DNA of 64,000 nucleotides from Promerops cafer (lineage: Eukaryota > Chordata > Aves > Passeriformes > Nectariniidae), in assembly GCA_013398275.1 (NCBI GenBank), contig VZSE01012464.1, positions 372,001 to 436,000 on the forward strand, given 5' to 3'. Shown one piece after another: positions 39,801-52,422 of this stretch. Both the position numbers and the translations under genes were made by a program. Under the pieces are notes generated by a model. It worked only from the letters and a program-made list of their open reading frames with translations. It did not search any database and was not told the origin of the DNA. Positions within the stretch are counted from its first letter, which is position 1; each line of letters starts with the position of its first letter.

Positions 39801-42090
39801 CAAAATAGGAGATGCCTTGTAAAATGGTGGCTTCCTCCTTTTCTCCATATTCATACATTCATAGCAAGAACATCAATCTCTGCCTCAACAGCTGATCTTC
39901 ATCATCTTCTGCCTCCACACATGTATGTTAGAAAGCCTTTTTTTCTCAAAACATGAGAATGAAGATCAACAGAAAAGACTTTTTTTTTTTTTTTTTTGGA
40001 CAGCACTTTCTTTATATCCAACTCCTTTGCTTCTCCATATATGTGTAAATCTTCATCTGCAGCAGGCAATGATTTAGGTTGGGGAATTAGAAAGCTAGCA
40101 CAAGCCAATTGCCAGGAGCTGAAGTACAAATGTTTCCAAAAGCAAAGAAATAAACCCAACCAATAACAGTGGGTTGCATTACCAAAAGCAGCGCTATGAA
40201 GAACAAATCTAGATTTTACTTAAGTGCCAACAGCTGAAGCTCTGAATAAATTTGGATAGAATGCCAGATAATTTCTCTTGAAATCAAAAAATCTTCATCA
40301 GCATGAAGCTGTTAAACACATCTTTAATTCCTATATGCAATCTCAGTAAAATTTCTAAGATTATTAATTTCTGAGTGAGCAACTGCTAGCTCCTCACATG
40401 AAGATAATTTTTTATTAAGCATAACATCCTCATACTAAAGGCCAAAAATTCTCTGCAGCAACTGAGCAAAGGTTAGTTTTCACACCCTTCTGGATCCTAC
40501 ATGCATCTCCTTCCCACAGTAGATGGAGGAATTTCCAAAGCTGAAAGCTATTTTGAGCAGCTTCCAGAACCTCTCTTTGTAACACCTTCTTAACTGTGAT
40601 TTCCTAATCACTATGCAGAAGATTTCACTGCCTAATTAAAGGACTGGTGCAGTGATGAAGATAAAGAATACAGAGCAGGGCTGCAAGCTAATCTACAAGC
40701 AAAACACAGGAGCTACTTGTCAAGAGTAAGGGCATATTTTATCGACAGCTGTGTCCAATAAGGATGAGTTATATAGTGAAGGTTTAATATTAATGCATTT
40801 CAGTCTTTCCCATTACTTACTCGTTATACGTACCTAGGGCATTTCCAATTCTCTCACTCTCCCTTCTTATTGTAATGCAATTAACATTTTAACCCCTCTG
40901 AAAATCCTTGTTTTTACATCATCTCAGACTTTTCTAGACAGTGCTCGACAGAGCTGTAGGTCTCAGCAGTTACGTTTTTGGCCTGCAAAATGCAGGTGGG
41001 GTTGTGTAAGTCTTGGTGATGAGTGAATCTTCTATTTGCACCTTTGAAACTTTATTTTCCTTGATATGTCTCTGTGTGTCTCTCTCTATATATGCTGAAG
41101 TATATAAGTCTCTTTATACAATTGCCCCCCAAAAGGATATCAGTAATGAAACAGGAACAGATTGCTGTTATACATAGAAGACATTACTTACTGTTATGTG
41201 AAGCAACTATTTTTAAACAATTTGTGGCTTTTGACTTAAATATCAGCATTATGCTCCTTTATACGGTCATGGTTCAGCTCCTTTGAGAGCTGCACTGCCT
41301 CTGTTCAAGTCATCCATTCCCTGCATGGAATTCTGCCCATTTATAGCAGAATTATCACCTGGGAAAGACTGAACCTCTACCATCCACATCACATCCATAT
41401 GGGAGCTCACAGCTGTCCAGTGAGGAGGAAAGAAGCAATAACCATAGAAGAATAATCCTATGGCTGAAAGCAGCAGTCTATTCTACCTCTATGCTGTAAT
41501 CAAAAAATATTAAATCAAAGTCCCCCTCATGGCTGCTAATTGTCTATTCTGTATTCGGGGGCAATTAATTTGAGACACCTGGGACAATCTGCAGACACAA
41601 GCACTCACAACAACACCACAAACAGAGAGAATGCTGCTATCAGCACATAAGCCTCTACACATATGCTGGGAGTGTCCAAATGAAGACCCATGACTGGGTC
41701 TGATTTAAAAGACTGATGCTTTTAAATTGCTGGACATACATTGTCCATGCCTGTGTTTGCCTTACACAATTTAAGAATAATATTAATATGGCTTCAAATC
41801 ACAAAGGTGTTTTAAAAGTGGATTTGTCATATGGACATGTATTTTGCAATAAAATTCTCTTGCAACAGGCAAGCTCGGTTTGCTTTCTTGCAAGCAATGA
41901 GGTGCTCATGATCTCTGCTCTCCTTTCTGACACTTTGAAGCTTTTCAGGGGGAACAAAGCTGTGAGGACTCCAAGTGCATCTCACCTCCTGGGGCTTTAT
42001 CTAGCTGGACTCAAAGCCAACAAAAAGCACAGCTGGTGACCTTGGAAACAGCCACTGTGAAGAAAGAGAAAAGAAACCTCAGCTCTGGGG
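36891..42090. other. AT-rich single-copy DNA, no gene seen
   Basis: About 5 kb with no supported gene or transposon. It includes a TA microsatellite at 37443-37459, a purine-rich G/A tract at about 39329-39370, and T or A runs at 37501-37513 and 39980-39997. A motif-rich stretch at 40734-40802 (ATCGACAGCTGTGTCCAAT) may be regulatory. Confidence 0.6.
37432..37459 (+). repeat. Poly-A followed by TA microsatellite
   Basis: About ten A are followed by about eight TA units. Simple repeat. Confidence 0.9.
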
Positions 42091-42600
42091 ACTGCTCCCC
42101 ATTCCCCTGGGAACTGCTTTCATGCTGAGCCTCTCATCCTAGATCCCTGTCAGAGCTGTGCTGCCACAATGCTGCCAGTGCCTCGCCATGACTTTTGATG
42201 AGCTGGACCCCGACCCCTTGGCTCTCCTGGTTCCTACAGCCACAGCACATGACCAGGAGCCTTGGCTGGATGTTCTCACCCTCCACAGGCCTGCCTGGCT
42301 TGCCCAGATGGCTGCTGTGGGACAGGGCTGCTGCTGCTGAGAGCACTGCCCTGCCTGCTTGCGCTGCTCCCAGTCCTGGGGCTGTGGCCCAGGGGTGTCC
42401 CTCAACCCCAGAACCATCAGGCTTGACCCCAAGCAACCTGCAGACCCTAGTCTCCAGCCCATGTCCAGGCTCTGCTGCTGTCCCTCACCTACCACACCTA
42501 CCCTGTCCCAGGCTGCAAGTGAGGCCCAGCCCCATTCAGGCTTAGCAGTGGTCTCTGGTGGCACCTGGCAGGAGCTGTTGGCAGGGTTCCCACTCCAACA
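42091..42600. other. GC-rich insert of unknown type
   Basis: Roughly 500 bases near 60% GC stand out sharply from the AT-rich flanks. CpGs are few, so it is not a CpG island. Several overlapping frames on both strands (up to 141 codons) result from the composition, and none shows a domain I recognise. On the minus strand, TTTCTCTTTCTTCACAGTGG near 42057-42077 looks like a splice acceptor. Abrupt GC-rich blocks like this in bird deserts are often LTR or other retroviral fragments, and a third LTR family is my leading guess, but I could not match it to one. Confidence 0.4.
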
Positions 42601-42807
42601 TCATCTGGTTATTACTAACAAGATTATTCCAAAAAGGCTGTATTTGCAGATAGGAAAACTCATCCAAAAAAGGTGAGAATAAACCTTGGTTTCCTGCAGT
42701 TTGAGTGTCTAACTAGGAGCCATCATGTAAGAGATGAGCAAAAGGACAGAGGTTTTAACATTCCCACAGGAAAAGAGGCAGAATCATCCTCCTTTCCCAC
42801 AGAAAAG

Positions 42808-42978
42808 GAATCACAGAATGTTAAGGATGACCTTAAAGATCATCTAGTCCCAGCCCTCGCTGCCATGGCCAGGGACACCTTTCACCAGACCAGTTTGCTC
42901 AAGGCCTTAAACAATCTGGCCTTGAACACTGCCAAGGCTGAGGCATCCACAATCTCCCTGGGCAATCTGTTACACAAA
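42808..42978 (-). mobile_element. CR1 LINE, 3' end fragment
   Basis: Plus-strand landmarks are AATCACAGAATG (inverse of the tail repeat), GACCTTAAAGATCATCTAGT, CCATGGCCAGGGACACCTTT, GGCCTTGAACACTGCCAAGG and ATCTCCCTGGGCAATCTGTT. This is the same 3' region as the 28.2-kb copy, in the same orientation but more worn: the ORF2 tail is interrupted. It is 5'-truncated. Confidence 0.92.
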
Positions 42979-44789
42979 TACTTTAGGCAATCAGCCCTAG
43001 ATATTTTATCTCTCAATGAGCCAGGAGTAGCTAAAGACACCTGGGTTCACACCTGACACACATAAGCATCCCTTATGTGTACAAACAGCAATGGTCAACC
43101 TATGCAGCTATGGGTTTCCTCCCAACCCTCACTGGGCACCAGGAGCTAAATCTAAGGATGGCAGAGGAATCTGGATGTGTGCTGATGAGCCTGAACCAGT
43201 GCAAGTATTCCTGTCACCTAAGCCAAGCTGAGGATTCCCTGCTCTGTGGAAAAGCCTGTAGCAGCAATACCCTGAGACGGCCGTGCGCTGAAAAGGGAAT
43301 TTAAGTTGGGGTTGTACAAGCTAAGCTGAGAGCCAGACACCTACAAATTAGGCAAAATACCTCTGTCCCTTTGAGGATCTAGTCGTAATATATAAAAGCT
43401 GAAATACTTGGGAAAAAAGCACATGAGGAAATCAATAATTCCATCTGTGTTCAGTGTGAAGGCTGGACTGTGTGCTGTAAATATTACATGCAGGAAAGGA
43501 ATGGGGAAGCTGGAAGGAAATTCGGAATAGCAGCTCATGCAGTCCTCAGCAGAAGTTAAACGCTGTGAGGTGACACCAGTCTTTGAGAAGGTAATTAAAG
43601 CCTGTATTAGTGTCCCTGCCTGCAGGGGACAAATCAGGGTTGCATAGGAAATCCTCATCAGTGTTTCCTAGGCTGTTGAGAGCTTGCCTTGCCACCTTGA
43701 AGTAGCCTTGGCATATGTTAATTTTCATTCCTTTTAATGTCATATTATATAAACAATCCCTGTATAAAGATTGACTTCAGATATTTGTATTAAAAAAAAA
43801 AGGAATTATCCTCTTTGTTTTATTTGGAGGATATATTATAACACCTTCGCTGCTCAAAGGACACACTGTAATTAAAGATTGAATTTTCTCAGGATTTTAA
43901 CTAAATCTGTCACTTATCTTATGAATTAAACATAATTAAACACAGGGTCTCATAAGAATTGTGTTTCTGCGCCTGCTCACTTCTGTCTTATTTCTTTCAC
44001 TAATAAATTGCTAGTTTTCCAGTGTTCTGCATAATTTGAAATAACTAATGCACTTAGCAAAAACACAATTAAAAATATTTTTTCCCTTATCATAGTCAGA
44101 ATTTTGACTTCCTTGAAATAGTAGTTATTCCACTCCTGTCTGTGATCAAGGAAGGCAATAGCTTGTCCACAGGCAATTTTGGCAGGGACTAACTGGCCCC
44201 TACCAGACGATGATATCCTTTTTATTTCTCCTAATCCCTCAGAAGACACAGGGAGCCTTTGGGAGAGAGAGCTGCCATCTCACTGAAGCTTGGCATGGTG
44301 CGAATACCTGTGAGCAGCAGTGGCTGATGTTCCCATTTCTGGGAGACAGGCTACTCAGGGAGGGGCCTGCCCTTTCATTAAGAAGTTCCACTGAAGAACT
44401 CAATTATTAACCATCTCTTTCATTTCACAAAATAAATGAAACATAGAACCTCGGAGTTTTACTATGCACAGTAAATAACATAAAATAGATCAATGCAATA
44501 TCCGCCCTACATACTTTCTTACCATGTGAGTAAAACTCATTGTTTCTGTATTCATTCTACAGATATTTCAACATATTTAACCCATATTTACTTGCCATCC
44601 CAGATACCTGCTACCAGCAGGATTAGCAAATGACCTTACACAATCCACATCATAAGCCCCAGCTCCTCTTGGCTGCTACTATTTCCCTTTCAAATCTCAA
44701 ATATTCCAAGGATTTTATGGTTGATTCTTTCATTGACTAATAGCAAAAATGAAACTGTGACAAGAGAAGGAAAAAATAAGGAAGTTTTA
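42979..44789. other. AT-rich single-copy DNA between two CR1 fragments, no gene seen
   Basis: No gene or named repeat recognised. Confidence 0.6.
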
Positions 44790-44945
44790 CAGAATCACAG
44801 AATTTCTTGGACCTTTGGAGGTCATCTGGTTCAATCCCTTCCCTCAAACAGCACCACTTAGGGCTAATTGCTCAGGACCATGTTTGGATGGCTTTTGACT
44901 GTTTCCAAGGTTTTAGACTCCACAAACTCCCAAGGAACTTCAGCT
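44790..44945 (-). mobile_element. CR1 LINE, 3' end fragment
   Basis: Plus-strand landmarks are AGAATCACAGAATTTCTTGG, GGAGGTCATCTGGTTCAATC, TTGCTCAGGACCATGTTTGG and ACTCCACAAACTCCC, matching the inverse of the CR1 3' region of the subfamily also seen at 10.3 kb. An A-rich run follows at 44955. It is truncated and noncoding. Confidence 0.88.
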
Positions 44946-45423
44946 TTGGTTACCAAAAAAAGAAAAAGGGGAAAAAAAATAAAGGAGTATGATGGCCACA
45001 TGTTAATTATAACACTCTTAACCCATCACACAAGGTCAATTCTGATGATTTATCAGTGTCTGTAAGGCTGAAATTCAGCTGCATGTTGCCCTGCAAAAGG
45101 AGAAGTGCTAATGCCAGGAATATATGCAGAAGTACAACATAAATGGAGGTTTCACTTCTTCTCAGATATTAATCTTGAAACTGCTTATATATAAAAAGTA
45201 CTTAAAGATTCATAACCACTTGTGGCTCCTTTTCTCCCCAGCTGACAGCAAAAATTAAATACGAAACATAATTCTTGCTCCATTTTAAAGATTGATACAT
45301 ATGTCTGCCATCATACAAAGTATGCAATTAGAAAAAATATGGAATTCTGAGTGTTTGAAAAAGATAACACTCTTCAAAAGCGGAATTTATTTTTCCGTCA
45401 AGTACTGTCTTAGTTTAGAAATG
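44946..45423. other. AT-rich single-copy DNA, no gene seen
   Basis: Nothing recognised up to the gap. Confidence 0.55.
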
Positions 45424-46264
45424 NNNNNNNNNNNNNNNNNNNNNNNNNNNNNNNNNNNNNNNNNNNNNNNNNNNNNNNNNNNNNNNNNNNNNNNNNNNNN
45501 NNNNNNNNNNNNNNNNNNNNNNNNNNNNNNNNNNNNNNNNNNNNNNNNNNNNNNNNNNNNNNNNNNNNNNNNNNNNNNNNNNNNNNNNNNNNNNNNNNNN
45601 NNNNNNNNNNNNNNNNNNNNNNNNNNNNNNNNNNNNNNNNNNNNNNNNNNNNNNNNNNNNNNNNNNNNNNNNNNNNNNNNNNNNNNNNNNNNNNNNNNNN
45701 NNNNNNNNNNNNNNNNNNNNNNNNNNNNNNNNNNNNNNNNNNNNNNNNNNNNNNNNNNNNNNNNNNNNNNNNNNNNNNNNNNNNNNNNNNNNNNNNNNNN
45801 NNNNNNNNNNNNNNNNNNNNNNNNNNNNNNNNNNNNNNNNNNNNNNNNNNNNNNNNNNNNNNNNNNNNNNNNNNNNNNNNNNNNNNNNNNNNNNNNNNNN
45901 NNNNNNNNNNNNNNNNNNNNNNNNNNNNNNNNNNNNNNNNNNNNNNNNNNNNNNNNNNNNNNNNNNNNNNNNNNNNNNNNNNNNNNNNNNNNNNNNNNNN
46001 NNNNNNNNNNNNNNNNNNNNNNNNNNNNNNNNNNNNNNNNNNNNNNNNNNNNNNNNNNNNNNNNNNNNNNNNNNNNNNNNNNNNNNNNNNNNNNNNNNNN
46101 NNNNNNNNNNNNNNNNNNNNNNNNNNNNNNNNNNNNNNNNNNNNNNNNNNNNNNNNNNNNNNNNNNNNNNNNNNNNNNNNNNNNNNNNNNNNNNNNNNNN
46201 NNNNNNNNNNNNNNNNNNNNNNNNNNNNNNNNNNNNNNNNNNNNNNNNNNNNNNNNNNNNNNNN
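45424..46264. other. Assembly gap (841 N)
   Basis: Unresolved sequence. The frames of about 300-350 codons that run through it (45292-46383, both strands) consist almost entirely of unknown residues and are not genes. Whatever lies here cannot be described. Confidence 0.99.
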
Positions 46265-46339
46265 AAAAAAAAAAAAAAAAAGAAAAGATGAAAAAAAACC
46301 CCCCATTTTTGTGGCTTTTTAAACCAGACTGGAGGTAGT

Positions 46340-46372
<33 letters not shown>
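46265..46372. repeat. Homopolymer-rich gap edge
   Basis: An A run directly at the gap, then A-rich and C-rich short runs, then about 32 consecutive T. The A and T runs are about 60 bases apart in inverted orientation and could fold on each other. Such structure may explain why the gap was not closed, and base accuracy here is doubtful. Confidence 0.85.
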
Positions 46373-46374
<2 letters not shown>

Positions 46375-47637
46375 TAAATTCAAAGTTCCTTATTTCAAAG
46401 TAAAAATAATTTGGCTGAAACTCCTCCTAAGATTAGCTTTTGCTAAAATCCTAGAGCTCATAAATGACAGAAACGTCCCAAAATCTGCAAAGATAAATCT
46501 CATCCTTTAAATTACTGAAAGCCTTCATTAAGCCTTAATATATGCTGTCAGTTTCAAACTAAATAATAGATGAGATTTTAACATAATCAGAAGAAAACTG
46601 CTGGTACCTGCCTCTGTTACTGTCACAGTTAAATTGACATGGTAATTTCCAAAATAATGCATTCTCTAAGGCAGTTAAAGAATGACAAGCACTCACCATT
46701 TAGAAAACTTTTCTCCATATAGAAGAAAGCCCCTTACTATGAATTCAGTGGTATGAATGAGCAAACATCTCTTTTACTTGTCCACTGTGGGAGTAAAAGT
46801 CAGTGGCTGGGTTAACCAAATAAATCTGAAAAAGTCATAACAACACTTTTCTCCTGGAAAAAAAGAATTCTCTTGTTGAACTAATGCTTTGCAAGCATTT
46901 TTTTGTTATTTTGTTATTCATGGCTGCAAGGTAAAAGCTACAATAATTCTTATTAAATGTGGATTTGGGGATTAGATTATAGACTATGTTAAAAACCTAC
47001 ACTTAGCATTACATGTGCTGTGAGGATAAGGACTGCACAATGCAGACAACTAAACAGCTTGAAACCTTGGGTCCCTCTCCATGTTACATGGTATTTAAAA
47101 GGCCACGTGCCATCAATAAAAGTTTGGTTTAGGAAGTGTTGCATTTCTCTTCTGGAAGGTCACCCGTGATGATTTCAAAGTCTCTTTAAGACAGTCATGT
47201 TTTGTGCCCATCAGCTGTCACTATTAGAGACATTTCCAATCCTATCCCATTTCACTATTTTAGCTGCAAAAAAAGGATTAAAATGGGATGTAATCATTTC
47301 AAGTACTCCACAAGTAGCTCAGAGTTCTAGTTCCTGGATCACTTGATAAAACCAGAGAAAATATTTGAACACTCAAGGAAGGCAACAGCACTATGGATAA
47401 TAAAATGCTATGACTCAGAGCCCTTTTTCAGTGTTAGGATTTATTTTCTGGTTTTCTAAAACAAAACAAGAAATTTAGAGCTGAAAACATCTGCAAAGAT
47501 TGCAACTCCTCTAGGCTGAGTCGAGCTTCCCTGGGCTTTGTCTATGGAATCTGACCAGACCTTGACATCTGGAAATTCTTTCAGGTCATCCAAATGTGCC
47601 CGGCATCTAGGCATGAAGCTATATAAAAATAATTTAA

Positions 47638-47667
47638 ATTAAAAAAAAAAAAACAAAAAAAAAAAAC
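47638..47667 (+). repeat. A-rich tract
   Basis: Two A runs of about a dozen bases separated by one C. No retroelement body recognised beside it. Confidence 0.85.
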
Positions 47668-50600
47668 CTCCACCACCTACCTATGAAATTAAATTTATTA
47701 CTCCATCCCCCCAAGGATTTATGGGTGATGACAAAACATAGCACAGGCTCATTTCTCTTTTCAGCTTCCAAGCAAAATAAACAGGACAGACTAAGTGAAC
47801 AGGAAAAAGAGAGTTGTAATTCAAATAGTGGGCTTAAGGTGTGGATGTTCTTTTACATCCAATTGCTCCATGAGCTTAAGAAGCTAAACTCACCATTAAT
47901 AACCAAGATTGCTCCATGATTAGAGAGCCACATCATTATTAGTAAAGGGAAAAAAATGCTTACTAGACACTGAACTCTTCACTGACTTGACTGATAGAGA
48001 AGAGAGAGCCCTGGTGTGCACAGGCACCTCTGTGCACGTGTATGTGTGTGTTCACACACAGGTGTAAGAAGGGAAGCCTTTCACACTTCATTTCTAACCC
48101 ATTTTCTTCCTAATACCTTATGCAAAGATGAAATAGAAGCTGTTCTGCTTCTGCTCTGGCCTCCTTCTACTGAAGCCTTGATTATTGTTGCTGCTTCATG
48201 TCACATCCATCCAAGTGGCACGTACTGCATATATCCAGCATGAATATTTCATGAATATTGGGGAAGCAATTGCAATGTGAGACACAATGCATATTTCAGA
48301 TGACACATGACTGATGTGTTTAGAGATCTGGGTTTATTATGTACTTGCAACATTCATCTACTACCAGAAAGCTGGTCTTTTCCCCTATTGCACTGACTAA
48401 AGTCAAAGAAGGAAAACAAATGTGCATTTTGAATGTATCTGATCTTTTACTGAAACAATGAATTAAGGTACTGTCATGTTTGTTTTCCACTTTCTTTCCC
48501 CAAAGACAGAGCATAGAGATAAAAACAACATCAAAACTGCTTTGTATTTGCTTCAAAACACAAAAGTTTCATTTTAAAGAACTTTTCATGCTCCACACCA
48601 TTATTAAGTTTGGATTAATACCACATTTTTTAAAGTAAGACTTCTACTACAGAAACAACTGTATTATTTTATTTAATACCTCTGGTTTTCTAAAGACTAA
48701 TCTGTTACTTACTATCTCCAAATGATTAACAAGTTCAAATTTAAAAGGAGACACCCACATCTAGTCATCAAGCAAGCTGTTTTTAAGACAGGAACTTAGG
48801 TGAACATTTGTTACCATTTCTGCTGTATGAATTCACAGTTCTAGCAAGGGATTTCCTTCATTTTCTTGCTTCATATCAAAACAAAACAAAAATAGAAATG
48901 GCATCCCCACCCATAAACTCACACATACGATTTTAAAAAGTCTTCATTTGTCACAGTGAGGGAGGGAAAAAAAAAAAGAAAAACAAAATGAAAAAGAAAA
49001 CAGCAACTTTTTGGAAACTCAGTAAGTTTCAAAGTGAGGAGTTTTCCTCTGTTTTATTCAATGGCTTCTTGCAGCTCCTCACCCATTAGGAGCCTTAGGA
49101 GCTCCAAGGTCCCACTGAGCTCAGCCCAGGCACAGAACCTGCCACACCTCACTCAGGAATGCACAAGAAATTGCATGGGAACTTTGAGGTATCTCTGAGT
49201 TAATTTAAGAGGCTGATGAAGAAATACGAGATCAGACTTCGTCTCAGATTAGCTGTAGCTTTCAGGTACCAATTCAAGCAGGTTACGCAGCTGCTTTACA
49301 GTACCCTCCAAGTTCCCCCTCCACTAAAAGAGAATCTTATCACCTGGAGAGAAGCTTATTTGCTAGGAAATTCTTTGTATCTTAACAAATCACTAAACAT
49401 CAAATGGAAAAATGCCAGCAACAACTCAAAACCAAACAAACATATTGCTTGGTCAATTGGTCTAATTGTAAACCTCCCTCATTACAGTTTCTCAAACCCA
49501 CCTGTTTCCCCTTCAGTGCCAGAATGTGGACATTTCAGCTACTGTACCTTCATTTTTGGCCCTTATTTAAAGGGTACACATTGCAGGGGAGAAAATGCTG
49601 CTTTTCTCTTCCCTCCTTTCTTCCTTTTTTAGATGTTGCAGTGAGAAAAACAGAAAGCCTACAGCCTGCTTATAGTCCATTGTATGTACTTAGTAGATTT
49701 TAAATGTGTTAATTCTCTGAAATGAAACAATTCTGTCACAAGTGCTAACACTTCATGGCCTGAGAAAAGATTCAAACAGCTAACAACAAAAAAATACATC
49801 TCAATTCACACTATGCATGGATGCCACTGAAAAATCAAACCCAAGTTCAACATCCAGAGAAAAAAGTTTCTTAGTCCCTCAAAAGCAGCCCTAGTAAATG
49901 ATTAGCATGCATTGATAAACAAAAGCAAATTTCAGAAAAATTACATGATATAACCACGTCAGAAATTGTAGGAAAAAATAGGAAGTAGATGTCCTTTGGA
50001 ATTGGGAAGCACTTCCCAACAATGCAGCTAATTGTAATTTCAAATGGGGCCACAGGTGTTAGTTACCTAAAAGCCTTCCTGTGTGGCAGCTGCTTGTTCT
50101 CTGGTGTTGGTGGACAGTTCATCCCATCAAGGAGCTCATCACAATTACTGCCTTTGTTGGCAGTCCTGGCATAAGCCAAAAGCTGCAGGGCCACCCCTGC
50201 TCCCCGTGATGAGCAGCATGTTGATGAGCTCTGCTTCTGGCTTCTTCAGTGCTTCCGGAGTTTGTTTTCATTCCCACGCTTTGCTATCCGGCAAACCCAC
50301 ATTCCCTTGAAAATATATATTCCCATCCAACCTTGTCTGCCTGAATTAATCACCGTGGCTCTAGACAGCATCCCAGTCCTTGAAACTGAGAATGGGAGGT
50401 CAACAAACGGCTGGTTTTACCTCAGAAGTCAGAAGTTGTTAGGAAAGACAATGTGGGATGGCCAGTGTGCTAAATAAGAGATGTGAAGATACTCTTCAAG
50501 AAAAGGCACCAATGAATCATCTGGGAACAAGTGTCATGACCATACAGACCACATAGGATTTTCCTAAATAGGGATGCTGTACATCAATGCAAGCAATGGT

Positions 50601-51217
50601 AAGGGAAGGAGGAGAGGAAATTAAAAAACTGAAACCTTCCCCTTGTCTTAATTCAGGCACAGAATAGAAAGAATACTGTAGCTCAACCTAGAAACACACA
50701 TCTTTATAAAGGCTGACTGATCCCTCTTCCGTACTACTTTTAATGTCACAATAAAAACAACACTCTTGCTTTTCTAAGTGCTGGCATTTAATCTATTTCT
50801 GATACACATTAATAAAACAGTGCACACAAACTTTTTATGCACACATACACACATATATGCTTTAGAGTAGCATATAGAAATTGTCTTATTCCATGATCTT
50901 GACCAAGAGTTATTAATTTTCTTGCCTTCAGCTGACATTCATTCTTATCTTTCACATCATTCTACTTACACTGCAATCTTCAACAAAAATCTAATTTATG
51001 TGCAAATGTAAGAATGCTAGGACACTGTGTTCAATTTTTATGGGATTTGCAGCCATCACTTAAAGCATTTCTGATGTTCCCATCATCAGAACATCTGCAA
51101 TAGACTATAGGTCTTTGAATTAAATAAATTAAATATAAGGAAACAAATTCTTCTGTGGTGTTTCTCACACTTCTCTTTCAGAACCAAAGAAGAAATATCA
51201 GAATATATTAGAAAACA

Positions 51218-51299
51218 AAAAAAAAACAAAACACAAAACAAAAACAAAACAAAACAAAAAAACCCAAAAACAAACCACCAAAACAAACCAAACAATAAA
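51218..51299 (+). repeat. A-rich / CAAAA low-complexity tract
   Basis: AAAAC units and A runs followed by ACCAAAACAAACC-type units; very similar in texture to the tract at 31.9 kb. The minus-strand frames over it are poly-Phe artefacts. Confidence 0.88.
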
Positions 51300-52422
51300 A
51301 TATATATTTAAAAAAGGCAGGAAAGACACATATATATGTATTAAACCCCAGCATTATGGATCTCAAGCCTTCACACCTGGTAAAGGCAGAGCTGCAAAGA
51401 TGTCGTTTCCCTCTCAACCTCATGCTTCTTAGATAAGGATAAAGTATCTATATACTCAGAAACAATGTGGTGAAAACAATTTGGTTGTCATATCATAATG
51501 CTAGAAATATATGAGGAGTAATTAAAGTGGTTAGTGTTGCTCTGGTGCATCTTGATTTTCCATACAGACAGCTCTGGGGTGGACTTTCTTGTTAATACTA
51601 CATTTTAATTTACTATGATGCTTTTAGCTGTTGCCTTCTGAGTCATTTTATTGAGTTTAAAGACCTCCCATGATAAGAATACTTCAGTGTATTCACAATA
51701 TTGTGATTTTCTATGTGTTAATTTGGTCGGTCACCACTTCTGGTTATTGATCATCTGAGATGGACACAATTCTAAGCAAGTACCCTCAATGAAATTGCAT
51801 TGCACTAAAAAGAACAATGACACTAACTAGGAAAAAAGTGACATTGTTATTGCAGTTTCCTAATCGCAAATGTCCAATCACCAACAAAAGGATTTAATGT
51901 GAAAAAATCAGCCATGTTCAAAACCAAATAAATTCAACTTAAAATACTGTCTTGGGAAAACAAAGTAGTCTGTTAATCACTTAAAGCATTAACAAAATGG
52001 AAAATTCCTAGAAAGATTAGCTTCTATATTCAGTGGGGGGGAGCACCCCATAGTGGCCATAGTACTTTGGAAAAAACAAAGCTAACAACTTTTAAAGGAC
52101 AAAGTATTTTTTTAGGCAAATACAAAGAGACAAGAGGGTAGGAGTCAGATTGCCTCCTTAACTGCAGCTTGGCTCTCCTTTATGCTCACTGAATCCTTCC
52201 TTTTCCAGTTCTTTTCTCCTCCTCTGTTCTCATCCATTCACCAAGAAACTTCTGCCTCTTTTCTCCTTTATCTTAGACTGCTTTTAACAGATTACTTCAA
52301 TCACAATCCCTGATTAAAAAGTGAACTTGCTTACCTGGTGAAATTTCCTTGTACCCTTCCTGCCTACCAGTAACTCAGTGAATTTTAGTGAGATCCTGAT
52401 TTTCCTGACTGGCTCTACAGCA

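Larger units (their letters stand above)
46373..52422. other. AT-rich single-copy DNA, no gene seen
   Basis: About 6 kb with no supported gene. It includes a 138-codon frame at 49216-49632 without recognisable features, a slightly GC-richer patch at 50.05-50.33 kb, a TG/CA stretch at 48033-48060, and the A-rich tracts listed separately. Confidence 0.6.

Noticed and set aside
42134..42676. Overlapping frames of up to 141 codons on both strands
   Set aside because: Explained by high GC; frames compete on both strands and show no domain.
45292..46383. Frames of about 300-350 codons on both strands
   Set aside because: Almost all residues are unknown because the frames run through the 841-base gap.
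48025..48064. TG/CA inverted stretch with CACGTG as a regulatory hairpin
   Set aside because: Best explained as an imperfect TG/CA microsatellite; one E-box is not informative.
49216..49632. 138-codon plus-strand frame
   Set aside because: A frame of this length is expected about once by chance here and shows no family features.
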